In this document: piece after piece, positions 51,468 through 62,259 of the stretch
Layout of the letters: the number at the start of each line of letters is the position of its first letter
Position numbering within the stretch: position 1 is the first letter of the stretch
Assembly (NCBI GenBank): GCA_050084515.1
Contig: CM114271.1
Coordinates: 7,626,001-7,690,000 of the forward strand
Origin: Blasia pusilla
Lineage: Eukaryota > Marchantiophyta > Marchantiopsida > Blasiales
Reading direction: 5' to 3'
DNA length: 64,000 bases
Translations under genes and position numbers: made by a program
Notes under the pieces: model-generated
Seen by the model: the letters and a program-made list of their open reading frames with translations, nothing else
What the model was told of the DNA's origin: nothing
Databases searched by the model: none

Positions 51468-52503
51468 TTGGGCTCCACGTCAGAGTACACAAGGTCGGCA
51501 GTTCATGTTGGCTCCCACACTCATCCTGTGACCGATGCAATTCAGAGACACATCAAGGAGGATGTGGCAAAGAAAGTGGCCAAGGTCTACAGAAACTCTC
51601 CGGGTTCAAAGCCCGGAGTGTTCAAGCTCACAACAACATCACAAATTTATGAACAATTTCTTGGAATCCCTGGACAGGGCGAGATCACGGCTGCTGAGGA
51701 GAAACAATTATGGGAAAATCTCGCATTTCTCGCTGATCCTGAATGCTTCCGGAATTTGTTGCGTCAAATACGAGTACTGGATGGAAAGACGGCCGAAATG
51801 GATGCCATTGCCAGAATCAAGGCCAACTCCAGATTTCCATTCATTCAGAGGTGGCAGTTCATGGGCCAGGGAGGCAAGGGATCCATGGCCTATGTCTTCA
51901 AAATGTCAACCACAGGTCCGTCGAGTGGCCTCGATCTTATAGATCGAATGAGGGAAGGGGAAGATCTTTATGGCACCTGGGTAAGCTTTGATATTTGCTA
52001 CAGAGTGCTGAACGGATGGTTGACAATGGGTGCTCACGTTTATGACCATGTGGAGAAGGGACTCAAAACTATATTTTTCTGTGAAGTAAAAGCAGAAGAC
52101 GTGTTGGTTACTCTTATTGGAGGTGGTGAAGGAAAACAAAAGGCCACATCCGGAAATTTATGGGTTTATGGCGGACAATGCACAACCTCGGTGGATTGCT
52201 ATCACGGAAGTTCTGGGGTGGAGAGGTTCAACCGGAGAGGGAAAGGTCGGATGCTTTCTATTGGCAATAGTCTGTGACCCGGTACACCAAATCTTGCATC
52301 AAGGAGAATAAGAGGACAGAGCATGTCACTCTACTCCAACGCTGCAAGGACAGCAAAACCTTGAAACAGGCCATGGAATGCCGAGAAGAACTTCATGGGT
52401 GGTGGAGGAAGCATGCCATTGAGGGGAAGTACAAAGAGTTGTGCTCTTGGCTCAGTTGGTGGACTGTACGTATGAGACAATGGGGAAACTTCATGCGGCA
52501 GGT
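51468..52503 (+). pseudogene. M2 transposase DDE-like core
   Basis: HPVTDAIQRHIKEDVAKKVA, LGIPGQGEITAAEEKQLWEN, RWQFMGQGGKGSMAYVFKMS, GLDLIDRMREGEDLYGTWVS, FDICYRVLNGWLTMGAHVYD (first Asp candidate in FDICYRV), CEVKAEDVL. The next frame has GFMADNAQPRWIAI (52153-52180; second Asp), then RYTKSCIKENKRTEHVTLLQ, GWWRKHAIEGKYKELCSWLS. MULE cores show this order. About 100 bases of the expected sequence are lost near 52100. The third acidic residue is not certain. Confidence 0.68.
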
Positions 52504-52609
52504 GAGTTCACTATTTTGTCTTGTCAAGCTCACGCTGAGAATTGTTTGAAAAGTTGCAGCTCAAGTTGAGAAGTGTGGGAACTATAGGGATTTCAAACTG
52601 AAGAAACCA

Positions 52610-52930
52610 GGCAATTTGTCGGATGTGACGGGTTGCTTGAGTGTGCAACCAGTCGGAAAGCGACGGGTTGCATCCAGAATTTTGGTGCAACCCGTATACA
52701 AGTATGCAAGTCGCATGCATACAAGGCCTGCAAATAGTTCGACCTAGATGGGTTTCGGATGACTTGCACTTGGATCTTCTAGCCCGGAGTGGCCAAAGGT
52801 TCTTGCAACCCGTCGGAATCGGACGGGTTGCAGTAGGTGTTTCCTGGGTGTAACAACACGTCAGGACCCAACGGGTCACAGAGTCATTCGTGGGATGCCT
52901 CGGCCTTGCAACCCGTCTGGTTCCGACAGG
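52610..52930. repeat. Palindromes in the M2 transposase intron
   Basis: Copies at about 52615, 52645-52671, 52686, 52806-52832 and 52906. The copy 52806-52832 is nearly perfect (GCAACCCGTCGG, AAT, CGGACGGGTTGC). M1 has a denser cluster at the same place. Confidence 0.85.
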
Positions 52931-52995
52931 TACCTTATTTCTTTGACTTCTGAGCTATTTTCGTTCCCTTCTAACATTGCCCTCGTTGCAGGGAT

Positions 52996-54495
52996 TGAAC
53001 ATTCATGAAAATGCCCTCTGCCCCAACACAAGTGGAGCAGAAAGTGTTCATTCCTCGTGGAGGCCGTCACAAGCATGCCAACAAATTTCACTTGTGGAGG
53101 CATGCCAACAAGACCAGGCAAGAGCAATGCTCTGAGTCTCTGACATCCCATATCTTCCTCACAAAAGGCATAACAAAAGGAAGGGGGCCTTCGATCTATG
53201 AGCTCTATGTCAGGGCGGCTGTGAGATCTGGTGATGAAAAACTCTATGTGGAAGCCTTCAACCGGTGCGTAGCAGGAACTCCCCTCGAGCAAGACGTACA
53301 CATTGGTGGGAATATTCGTGGGCGGGTTTCAAGACGTCCCATACATATGGTGGTAGAGCAGTCCGAGCAAGACTCGTGGAGACCTGAAAAGTATCTTGAC
53401 TTCAGGCAGGTGAAGAGGCAGCATCGAGGAATTAATCCGGTGATTGATTAGGATGAGGAAATTACGCCGCCCAGGTATTCGGGAACCCCGGACCGCTCCC
53501 AAATCCGTGATGGAGTAACTTCTCCAAAAGCAGTGAATGTTTTATTTCAAAAGCCCTCCGTTGCTGGAAGTTCGCAACATCCAGTCGGTGGGTTGGTTCA
53601 ACAATATGGGATTCTAGTAATGGAGGTGGATTGCAACCTAAAACGGTGGCATATATCTCAAAGCAACCCAGGACGTGGACCCACTTGCAGGGTAGGGTCT
53701 AATGGCATTAGGAGAGCATGCGGCACTTTCCTAAATAAGAACTGTACAAGGACTGGACGACCACTGCCTGGGTTTTCGGGACTCAAAACCTTTGATCGTT
53801 TCACGAGGACCGGGGATCAATTGAAGTACTTCTTCTGCCCAAATGAATCTTGTGCTTTCCGGAAGTCTTATCCGGCTGCCATTGGAGCTCCGGGGAATAC
53901 CCCCACGATTTGGCCCATCGCCGCAGGTACGAACTGCACTCAAGACGAAGTGGACAATCTGACAAGTGACGGTTTCAGACTCGTAGACGGAGGAAGTTCG
54001 GAGCATGTTTGCATTACAAAGACCTTCGCATTTTGTATTCAACCCAAGATTGACGTCAACATGTACCCGGAGAAGGTGGATAATCTCAATCCACTATTTC
54101 TGTTTGAGTCTAGAAATGGGATGAAGAGAAACAGAATGTGTAGGCCAATGGTGGAGAGAGCAAAGCGGATTGCATCACCTCGGGAGGCAAAAATGGAGAT
54201 CATCGCCACGAAAGATGTCCTGAGTGGAAATGGAATAGGAAGGATGTATTGGGTTAGGAACAACACTGTAAATTCAAGTGTCACAGGGGTGTATGTGGTG
54301 CACATATGTTGCTTTCCCACATGTTCATGTGATGACTTTGTCCAAAGAGACACAAGTGGCAAAAGGTATTTCCCTTATAAGCACATGTACTATGTGTTGC
54401 TAGTAATTTTAAGAGAGTCGGAGGTAGGAGTAGGAATCCACCAACCAATTCTGTCCCTTAAAGAAGTGCGAAGTATTTTAAACAAACCACTTTGA
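52996..54495 (+). pseudogene. M2 transposase C-terminal exons with SWIM finger
   Basis: After acceptor TTGCAG: GLNIHENALCPN, then FLTKGITKGRGPSIYELYVR, SGDEKLYVEAFNRCVAGTPL (53005-53451, TAG), and a 320-residue open frame 53533-54495: PVGGLVQQYGILVMEVDCNL, FFCPNESCAFRKSYP, RMCRPMVERAKRIASPREAK, CCFPTCSCDDFVQRDTSGKR, YFPYKHMYYVLL. The SWIM motif is CxC...CxH with the third Cys changed to Tyr (Cys in M1). The frame ends SILNKPL*, nine residues longer than M1. Confidence 0.78.
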
Positions 54496-54839
54496 GGATG
54501 CAAAATGAGGTTTTAGATTGTACTTTCATTTTTCCATAACCTTCACTTTGAGCTTGAACTCTATTCAACCTAGGGCAAATGATAGATTTTTTCCAGACCT
54601 TGGATGGAAAAAGTGATTGGTTCCACACTTATGATTCCACTGATTTTTCAGTTTTCTAAATTTTGTGCAATTTGCAACTCGTCGGACTCAGAGGGGTTGC
54701 CAAAATATGGAAGAGGAAAAAAAAACTGTGGGACTGCTTAATAACTGAGCAAAAAAGTGCAAAAAAATTCACACAAAAATTTTCCTTTCTTCAACCCAAC
54801 GGAAAATCTCTTTAAAAAAAAGTCTCTATTTTGGTTGAA

Positions 54840-54897
54840 GGTAGTTTCCTCTCTCCTCTCTCCTCTCTTCCTCTCTTCCTCTCCTCTTACCGCACCT
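54840..54897. repeat. Purine/pyrimidine-rich terminus of M2
   Basis: CTCTCCTCTCTCCTCTCTTC, CTCTCTTCCTCTCCTCTTAC, then CGCACCT. The matching end of M1 is 2218-2283. The other end also has GAGAGGAGAGTCTCTCTTC. This may be the only terminal similarity. Confidence 0.75.
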
Positions 54898-54907
54898 CGT
54901 CGAGGCA
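54898..54907. repeat. Target site duplication of M2, right copy
   Basis: CGTCGAGGCA, as at 42002-42011. Confidence 0.85.
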
Positions 54908-56500
54908 CCATCAATGGTGTGTGTAGTGCCTCCGACAATGTGAATGACTGTGGAACCGTGGATTGCCGCCCATCAGTCCCCCATGGTGGGTCAATCTCAA
55001 CTCCACCTCTCGATGGCTCGGTGCCTCTCGCAGCACCCCGAGCTGCCTCAACCTGGAGTGCACTACACATAAACCCCATATTGGCGAGATCCTCACCCGG
55101 GTCAGGGTAAGAGGTAGAAGTTGGAGCCACACTAGCTGCTCGCGGCTCCGTGCCTTCCCTGAGCTGTATCATCATCATGGCAGCAATCCTCTGCTCCAAC
55201 TCATCAATGCGTGAGAGAAGTGTCGGCTCTGGTGCTCCTGCTCCATCTCCTCTCGCTGGTGGTGGTCCTCTACCACCACGTCCAGGAAGAACTCCCCAAC
55301 CTCCTCCAAGACGACCGTCCCCAGACCCTCGGCCTACCTCTGGACGTGCCTCTCGGCGAAGGTCAAAACACCTATCCCTAGTGTGACCATATATGTGGCA
55401 ATAATCACACTAGTGTTGTGGTGGGGCCATCCTCTATGTCTCCAGAGCAATGGAAGGTGCTCGTGGTCCTCTCCCATGTTGTGGGCAGTCTCTCTGCCTA
55501 TGGGCCCCTCCACACGTCCAACAAGACCACATCGGTGCCTGCTGGGCAACATATGTAGGTATGGGTCGTTGCCTCATAGGCTCACTTCACTGTACCTGAC
55601 GTGCTCTCTGGGCACACCGGCCCGATCCTGTGGTACTGGTGCTCGCTGAGGCACCTGTGGGATCACCGTCGCTCGTGGACCCATCGACTCTCGAGAAATC
55701 TAGCGGTCACTATCTCCTCCTCACTCATGTTGAGCTCAATACGCTCAGACAACTCAAAGACCACCTTCAATGTGGGCTTCGGTGTGTGAATTAGCATCGC
55801 ATCTCGGACGCTCCTCCATAGTTCTCGATCTAGAACCCTGTACCAATACTGGACTGACTGCGCCTCAGTCACTCCATACATAGCAATAATCAGCCTCCTG
55901 ATGGGCATGAATCCCTCTCTCAGACTCTCACCCGATCTTTGTTGAAAATCTTGTAGACTTGTCAGCTTGTCAGTGCGTACGCCCTGGTAGCTCTTCCCCA
56001 ACTGTCGGAAGAACTCCACTGTGGGGCTCAAGCTAGATGGCCCTCTACCACATTGCCTATCTCACTGCCCTCCTCTCCATCTAGTCTCCGGGCTAATGGT
56101 GTGGGTCTCTCTCCTCTCACGATCCCATTATATGCCTCGCGACCACTAGTGGACACATACCCTGGAGCCCAAAACATCCTCTAGGCATCGATCTCTATTG
56201 AATATAGTGATCGAAACTCCATATAATCATCCATGGGGGGACCCTCCAAGTGCTAGAACAACCCCTTCCATGCCATGAAAGGATTGAATTGTGTCGGGGT
56301 CCGTATCTACTAGAAGTCGCACCACGTGTCAAACTCCTAGATAAAATCATCTAAGTCGATGGTGCCCACTGCACCCGAGAAATGACACATGCCCCGATGG
56401 CCCATGTCGTCCATCTCCTACCAAGTGATACTACCTTCATCTACAATCTCGTCACCAAACCCAATGTCTAATGATGACAATCCAGCCACCCCTGGATGTC
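54908..56500 (-). pseudogene. G2 gag with two zinc knuckles
   Basis: N-terminal part decays above 56031 (MEWKGLFWHLEGPPMDDY-like remains). 55663-56031: VEFFRQLGKSYQGVRTDKLT, SGESLREGFMPIRRLIIAMY, gag core shared with G5. Then two CCHC knuckles, CWTCGGAHRQRDC (near 55510) and CDYCHIYGHTRDRC (near 55400), a Gly/Arg-rich stretch (55240-55330) and a coiled-coil-like LEQRIAAMMMIQLREGTEPR (54908-55199). It is interrupted by M2 at 54897, and the protease continues at 42001. Several stops. Confidence 0.8.
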
Positions 56501-58125
56501 GAGGTAGCTCCTCACTCGTAATCCCTTGGTATCTACGTCCACTCCATGTCACACCACTACTACTGCTCGCACTAACCCGTTCTTCTGAATCCTAGAAGAA
56601 TGCCGTGATAACAACCCTGTCTCACCCGCTCAAGCACTCAGACTCACCGGGAGTCTCCCACGCTCCTCACTAGCTCACCTATGCTAGCGTCAATCCCGTG
56701 ATGACACACCCGGCCTCACACACACTCAACACTCGGGCTCACCATGAGCCTCCCAACTAACTCACCTAACCTAGCGACACTCTCGGGTCATACATGCGAC
56801 CCCTACGCGGAAACCGCCGTATATCCACAAACATGCTACACATGAAAAGAATCTACACTCGTCACCATCAGTGCACCCACCTAGCACCAGCTACTACCCG
56901 ATATCCAGCACTCTCAATCACACACGACAAGTGCGGGAAAAGGGACTCGAATGGGTAACCTGATCACGCCCTCCAACCTACATACCATCAGCACTCACTC
57001 CTCCATGTGGTACAGCAACCTCTGCAACACGACACTCTCCTCGACCAACACGTCGAACTTCCTGATCAACATGGGCCTGTGTGTCTCCATCACAACCCTC
57101 GTGCCCATATCGGTCAAGTACTACTGCGTCGGCCCCAATCGACTCGTAATGACTGCCAACTCTCGTCTCAAATCCCGTCCACGCTCACGAATCACCAAAT
57201 GCAAAAACGAGCTCCCACTGCACAACTCGCCTCAACCACATCCAACTGCTCAACCTCGTAGCCTGAGTCATCCTGGTCTCGCTCCACTCCTACCACATAC
57301 ACCATTTCCGACCATGTCAACATGATCCCGAACACATCCAGCCTTGCTCGACCACATCCGGACTCTCAACCATGTCTGCCCTGCCATTACCACGTTGCCC
57401 ATATGTCTTAAATGCAAAAAAGGGAGGGGCCTTACCGGCCCGCACCCCTATGGGCTATAAATGCAAGGGATGGGGGACCCTCCCAAACTGCGTTGGAAGA
57501 GGACGGGGGGCGTCTGGCACGTACCCCTATGAGGGTGTAAATACGGGGGGTTGCGGGCCTCCTCACAGTGCGGGGCCGTCGGCGCTTATCCGTGCCCTTC
57601 CACCCGTCGCTGCCCGTCCGCCCACTTCCGCCCATCTGGGCCCTAACCCTAGCTCTAGACCCCTAGCTAGCCGCTTTTACTTGACAGTCCCCCAGAGGCT
57701 GCAAGACCCAAACCTGCTCTTTTTCTTCTCTCTCCCGACGCCCCACCACACACTACACTCGGCTGCTGTCCCCCGTCAATTCGCACCAGAAAAATCTGAG
57801 AAAAATGGAGAGCGCTTCCGCCCACGGCCTTCCGAACAGAAAAATGACCAACACCCGCAACACACGCGTCTCTAGGGACTCCCGACCAAGGCAACTCGCT
57901 TGCCTACCTACAAACAACGAATTCCCACCAACCCCTTGACATCTTTCTCATGTAAAAATAAAGAGTAGTAAAAACGGCACACCCAGCCTAAAACTCCACT
58001 CCTCAATCTACATCGGCATCCTAGTCCGATCTCACACACATCCTAGTCTTATCTCACACACATACAAGAGAGGTGCTCCAACGGCCCAACATGAGAAAGA
58101 TGACTTAGGAAATCCGTCTTCCTCT

Positions 58126-58133
58126 CTTATATA
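58126..58133 (-). promoter_or_regulatory. Probable LTR TATA box of G2
   Basis: TATATAAG on the minus strand within AACCCTATATAAGAGAGG. Downstream (lower coordinates) is a leader without ATG-rich frames. Confidence 0.4.
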
Positions 58134-58138
58134 GGGTT

Positions 58139-58162
58139 GGGAAGAGCCAAAAGGCTCTTCCC
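58139..58162. repeat. Short perfect hairpin upstream of the LTR TATA
   Basis: GGGAAGAGCC, AAAA, GGCTCTTCCC: 10-bp arms with a 4-base loop, 6 bases upstream of the TATA box on the minus strand. Confidence 0.7.
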
Positions 58163-58384
58163 CTAAAAATAGCTATCCCCTTGGTAACCCGCGCGTATAG
58201 GTTACTAGGGGCAGGTGACCTAGTCAACAAGTCACTCGACTGTGAAAGACCTCAACATGAAAGTTGTCAAACACGATGTTCCTGACACAATGGACCTATC
58301 TTCAACCTCATCCGACACCGTGGGACAAAGTTACATTCAAGATAGTCCGTTGGCTCCTACGCCCTATCCACGATAGATCTCGGC

Positions 58385-58624
58385 CTATCGGCCACTCAGA
58401 TGTGACATAATGTTGATCCCTCCAAAGAGATCCAACACACGCATACCCTCTTGTGGGATACGCCACACAATTGGTGTGATGTCCAAAGGGGTCATAGTAG
58501 CACGCACGGCTACCTCGGGTCCCTTTGACCCGGCATGCTCTGGTGCAAACGCCTCATTCCACGCTGTTTGCTTGTGCTCATCACCGAAGCGTCGGAGCTC
58601 CTGACTCGAGCCCCACAGTGGCAC
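58385..58624 (-). pseudogene. G4 DNMT N-terminus
   Basis: WGSSQELRRFGDEHKQTAWN, AFAPEHAGSK, PLDITPIVWRIPQEGMRVLD, LFGGI, then the frame leaves DNMT (NIMSHLSGR). It matches the G2 and G5 DNMT starts up to motif I. Cut at this point. Confidence 0.78.
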
Positions 58625-58825
58625 CTCTCCTCAAGGGAATGATGCGGCTACCATAACGCTCCTCTCCCTATAAGTGTCAGGCGCGGGGGTGTCCTCTGCA
58701 TAGACAAGCCCCTCAATCAAATCAGAAGGCCACGTGATGGTGCTCCTAAATGCTGCTAAAGTCGCCATCTCTCTTGGTCGTCGTTCGATCACTCCATCCA
58801 TGAATTGAACAGGTAATGAGCTAAG

Positions 58826-59876
58826 TCACCCATCACCGGACTGCCATCCTAGTTTGTAGGATGTTGATTCCTCCCAATAATCCAGAGAAAACCCAATAAT
58901 CGGGTACAACACTTCTCCACCAACCAAGATGTCGTAGGACTCTACATCGGTCACGATCGCCTTGGCTTGCACCACGGACTCATCTGTAGGATGTCCAAGG
59001 CAAATCCTCACCACAACCTTCTATTGGGTGATAAACTGTGTGGTACTTACTCCACCCAAGGATGTGTGTATCCTGAATGGACAACGCTCCACATCGGCCC
59101 TCGTCAGGCCCAACCCTGTAAATGCCGCTTTCCCCAACATCAGGGGTTGCGCTCCTAAATCTAACGAGACACAAGCAAAAAAGTCTACCTCGTGGACTCA
59201 CCAACTGGAAGATCTCTCCCCAGTTATCTAGCAACACAGCACCTCAAGCAACCATGGCATGCTCTATCGCGGGTCTAGCGGGCATCTCCACCATCCTAGC
59301 AGCCGCAACTTGCCATGAATTTGAGGTGGACGGCCCCAGCATCGGCTCTAAGGGCAGGTCCATCACCTCCTCTGCAATCACCTATGAACGTGATGCAAGA
59401 ACACCATCTCCACGCTCATATAGCGTAGCGGCCCGCCAGAAGACCTCGGCGGGCATACCTCCCAACGTCATAACATCGGAAGCAGAAAAAAACGGAGCAC
59501 GGTACACCATCATGGCGGCTCCCAACATCGTATTGGACACATGCTCCTCCCGAGCATCACCAATAGGAGTCATTGCACTCGCTTCTCCCATTTCCCTCCG
59601 TGCCTTCACACCAACAACATCAACTCTCCGGGAACTCTGATCAGGATCCATCGATGGGGTCCTCATCCCCTCAATCAACGTGAAAGACTGAGGAAGCCTG
59701 GTGTGTTTCCAAGCCTCCCCTCTTTGTGGATCCAACTCTGCCGCGGCTCCACATGTGACAATAGCGGCTGCCCCCAACAAGACAGTCGCGCACATCCAGC
59801 CAGGATCTTCCATATCTCCGGCTCCTCTATAAGACGTCGATGCCACGGATCTGGCATCAAGTAACCTCAATGCCAT
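58826..59876 (-). pseudogene. G4 protease region
   Basis: PQSFTLIEGMRTPSMDPDQS (linker), MTLGGMPAEVFWRAATLYER, DNWGEIFQLVSPRGRLFCLC, then VTDVESYDILVGGEVLYPII, the retropepsin end. The active-site stretch (RFRSATPDVGESG frame; LDLGAQPLM in the neighbouring frame) is frameshifted near 59160. Homologous to G5 62100-63060. Confidence 0.75.
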
Positions 59877-60124
59877 AGCGGCAATCTACAGTTGTAGCTA
59901 TTGTATCTTAGCAGCCATCCCAGTCTCACGCCCGACATCTCCCTCAACGCATCTAGGTGGTGGAACTCTACCTCCTCCATGGGAAACTCCACCACCCCCT
60001 CGGGAAAATCCAGCTCCTTATCCCCCAAGGAGACCACCTTGTGCATGACCTCTAGGCCCACCCAAACCGCAACTCGCTCTGCTGCCCTCTGGCCCTCGGT
60101 CCCGAAAAAACTCAGGGTGTAGGC

Positions 60125-60307
60125 TCAAACACCTGGGGCATGTGTGACCATACCTGTGACAATAGTCACACTCATAAAATCCTTGTGCAGCACCATCTCC
60201 TCCTCTACGCTAAGGCACACATCCATGACCCTAACTAGTGTAATCGCGCTGGTGATGGGCTCCACCACATGCCCAACAAATAATCGTAGGCGGTTACTAC
60301 TTATCAA
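60125..60307 (-). pseudogene. G4 gag zinc-knuckle remnant
   Basis: In a mixed frame the two knuckles of G2 can be read: ICWACGGAHHQ-like near 60255-60280, and CDYCHRYGHTCPRCL-like near 60135-60180. The rest of gag is gone. Confidence 0.55.
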
Positions 60308-60309
60308 TG

Positions 60310-60800
60310 AAATCTCTCATCACATCTCATACCAAGCTCTCCATGGTGTGCACTCTCTCTCATGTCAAACCAAGCCCATTTTCTTGATAAGAGGCTTGGG
60401 TAACACACACAAGGCAAGGAGGACAATAGCTCCACTGCCTCATGCCAAGAGGTTCATCAAAGAGAGAATGAGCTTTCAAGTTTTCTCTCTTGGAGGTATA
60501 TCCCCTTCCCTCTCCCAAGCTCTCTCCTTGGTAGCCTATGCTTGCAGGTCACCTCCTTGGCTCGTGACCTCTTGTAGTGGGTCAAGGGCCACTTCCCAAA
60601 GTGGAAATTCAACTATACCAAAAATGGTAAGTTCCTCAATATGGCTCCAAATGAGCCAAAACGAAGGAGAAACCTTCTCTCGTAGGTTACCCATGGCCTC
60701 AACAGGTCATCCTTGACCTCTTGAGGCTGTCCTCTAGTAAATCTTGGAGGCACTCTACTAGATCTCGCCAATCTATCCCAAAAGACGTGACAAAGTTCAA
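60310..60800 (-). repeat. LTR-like repeat, inverse of 30120-30590
   Basis: See 30120-30590. Here the minus orientation fits the 5' LTR of G4. It includes GTGGGTCAAGGGCCACTTCC and CTCTCCTTGGTAGCC. Confidence 0.5.
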
Positions 60801-60858
60801 CCCTTTCACAGCATGGAACGGCATGTTTCAGAAATTTGAGGGGGCATCCATGGAAAAA

Positions 60859-60902
60859 TGCATATCTCTAGGAAAATCCCATGATTTTCCTAGAGATATG
60901 CA
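60859..60902. repeat. 44-bp inverted repeat, 20-bp perfect arms
   Basis: TGCATATCTCTAGGAAAATC, then CCAT, then the exact reverse complement. It lies between the G4 LTR-like repeat and the G5 gag. Confidence 0.9.
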
Positions 60903-61016
60903 CCTAAGATTGAGGCCTCAAGACTTTACAATGACCCACATTATGTGTCATGAACAAAGCCATTTCTAGATGAGGAGGAGGAGCTAGGAGAGGCTACTTC
61001 TTCTACTACTAGTGAT

Positions 61017-61779
61017 GTGCTAAGAGGGGTGAGTCGGACTAGGGAAGTTGCATCGTCCACTCGGGTTCATCTTAGGTTCAACCTGTGGTTGAGTTCTCTG
61101 CACAATTGCAAAGGAACTACCAAGCAGTACGGACTGAGAAGTTGCAGAGCATCCACAACTTTCATAGGCACACGGGTGAGAGTTTGCGTGAGGAATTCAT
61201 TCACTTGCGTCGGTTGATTAGCATCACTCAAGGGGTGATGAGGGCCCAAGCTGTCTAGGCATGGTACACGATGCCGAAACAAGACTTGAGGAGATGGATG
61301 AGGGATGCCGTACTTTTGATGCTCATCTCACCTACATTGAAAGATGTTTTAAGATGGCAGAGTATATTGAGCGCAACATGGTTGAGGAGAGCGTAGCAGC
61401 CATGGGTCATCCGCTAGAGCAATCACAATTGCTTGCACCACCAATACAAAAATGTGGATTCTTAGAGAGGACTGTGGCACCACGAGCTCAAGAAGGATTT
61501 TTGGAGCATATGCCAAGGAGACCTACGCCATCATATGCGATGCAACAACTACCAAGGATTATTTGTTGGGCATATGATGGAGCCCATCATCAATGGGATT
61601 GCACCCTTCATTGTAGTGGATGCGTGCCTCAGCTTGGAGGAGATGGATCTGCACCAAGAGTATCCCAGTCTGATCATTGTCAGAGGTATGGTCATACGCG
61701 CATCAAGTATTTCAGCCTACACCCTAATCGAGTTATGCCCGAATCGAGGACGCCAAAGAGGGCACTAGAGAAATTTTGA
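61017..61779 (+). pseudogene. G5 gag
   Basis: Frame pieces: YQAVRTEKLQSIHNFHRHTG, ESLREEFIHLRRLISITQGV (matches the G2 gag core), a TAG near 61256, then an open 172-residue part MVHDAETRLEEMDEGCRTFD, with zinc knuckles CWAYDGAHHQWDC (second Cys changed to Tyr-Asp) and CQRYGHTRIKYFSLHP. It ends 61779. Confidence 0.75.
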
Positions 61780-62259
61780 GGTCCAAGTGAGCCTAGAAGT
61801 CAAGCACTAGGTAGTCTCGTTGGGGAACGAGGAGTTGGATTTTCCCATAGGGATGGTAGATATACCCGCGGAGGAGGTAGAGGTCTGCCACCTAAATGCA
61901 TCAAGGGAGACGCAAGGCGTGAGGCTAGGATGGTTGCTCAAATAGAGCAATTGCAACAACAGATTTTTGTTATGGCACTGAGGTTACCCGATGTCGGATC
62001 ATTGGCATCGATATCATATGGAGGAGCAAAGACATGGAGGATCTTGGTTGGATGTGTGGGGCTACACAAATAGAGGAAACTCATGTCATTACTCGTGGAA
62101 TAGCTATAGAGTTGGATCCGCGGCGAGGGAAAGCCAGGAAACAAACCAGGCTTCCTTAGTCTTTCACGTTGTTTGAGGCGATAAGGACCGCATCGATGGG
62201 TCCTAATCAGAGTTCTCGAAGAGTTTATGTATGTTGTTGGTGTGTAGGCATGGAGGTCG
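61780..62259 (+). pseudogene. G5 gag-protease linker
   Basis: Plus-strand pieces: QIEQLQQQIFVMALRLPDVG, then SMGPNQSSRRVYV, matching the G2 (PQSFTLSEALHTPL) and G4 (PQSFTLIEGMRTPS) linkers. Frameshifted in two places; no motif. Confidence 0.55.

Larger units (their letters stand above)
50508..54495 (+). pseudogene. M2 MULE-like transposase gene, whole locus
   Basis: From MDNYVKLTCGG (50508; in-frame TGA at 50628, possibly within a very short intron with GTGAGT and CTCAG ends) through a cysteine-rich N-terminus, DDE-like core, an intron with palindromes (donor CAG/GTGAGT at 52503, acceptor TTGCAG near 52990) to a SWIM finger and stop at 54495. Overall plan as in Mutator transposases with WRKY-GCM1 fingers. 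Deletions and frameshifts in the core (52080-52280), one TAG near 53450, and Cys to Tyr in the SWIM finger leave it inactive. Confidence 0.75.
42012..54897 (+). mobile_element. Transposon M2, second copy of the M1 family
   Basis: A 12.9-kb element with termini GGGGGTTGGTATTCTGGCA and CCTCTTACCGCACCT, as in M1. It carries the transposase on plus (50508-54495) and the ParB/MTase-like gene on minus (48821-43927). Protein-level agreement with M1 is high (for example the SWIM exon differs by about one residue in twenty). It is inserted in G2 between gag and protease. It has more palindrome copies than M1 (a 64-bp array in intron 2) and an extra inverted promoter block. Frameshifts and stops are fewer in some exons, but the DDE region is broken. 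Confidence 0.9.
36513..58300 (-). mobile_element. DNMT-bearing Ty3/gypsy element G2, split by transposon M2
   Basis: Minus strand: LTR/leader (about 57000-58300, TATA at 58126-58133), gag with two zinc knuckles (56500-54908), M2 insertion, protease (42001-41200), DNMT (40947-39817), RT (39330-38640), RNase H (38631-37786), integrase (37752-37063), tail (36908-36666), 3' end near 36513. The methyltransferase lies between protease and reverse transcriptase in the same polyprotein order. Stops are scattered but long segments stay open, so it is younger than G3. Confidence 0.85.
56501..58300 (-). repeat. G2 leader and probable 5' LTR
   Basis: No coding motif in the frames here. On the minus strand a TATA box (58126-58133) and a 10-bp-arm hairpin (58139-58162) suggest an LTR promoter. 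Exact LTR ends were not found because the other LTR is not clearly seen at 36513. The stretch 57400-57560 has GC-rich short repeats (GGGGGCCTTACCGGCCCGC, TATAAATGCAAGGG). Confidence 0.4.
58385..60307 (-). mobile_element. DNMT-gypsy element G4, truncated
   Basis: Minus strand: zinc-knuckle end of gag (60307-60125), linker (60061-59867), protease region (59876-58826), linker, and the start of the DNMT (58624-58385), which stops right after LDLFGGI. RT, RNase H and integrase are missing. A copy of the 30120 LTR-like repeat lies just upstream (60310-60800), so most of gag is deleted too. Confidence 0.78.

Noticed and set aside
57372-57875. 167-codon plus-strand open frame, Pro/Ser-rich
   Set aside because: Lies in the probable LTR/leader of G2, GC-rich with short repeats, no motif and no conserved partner.
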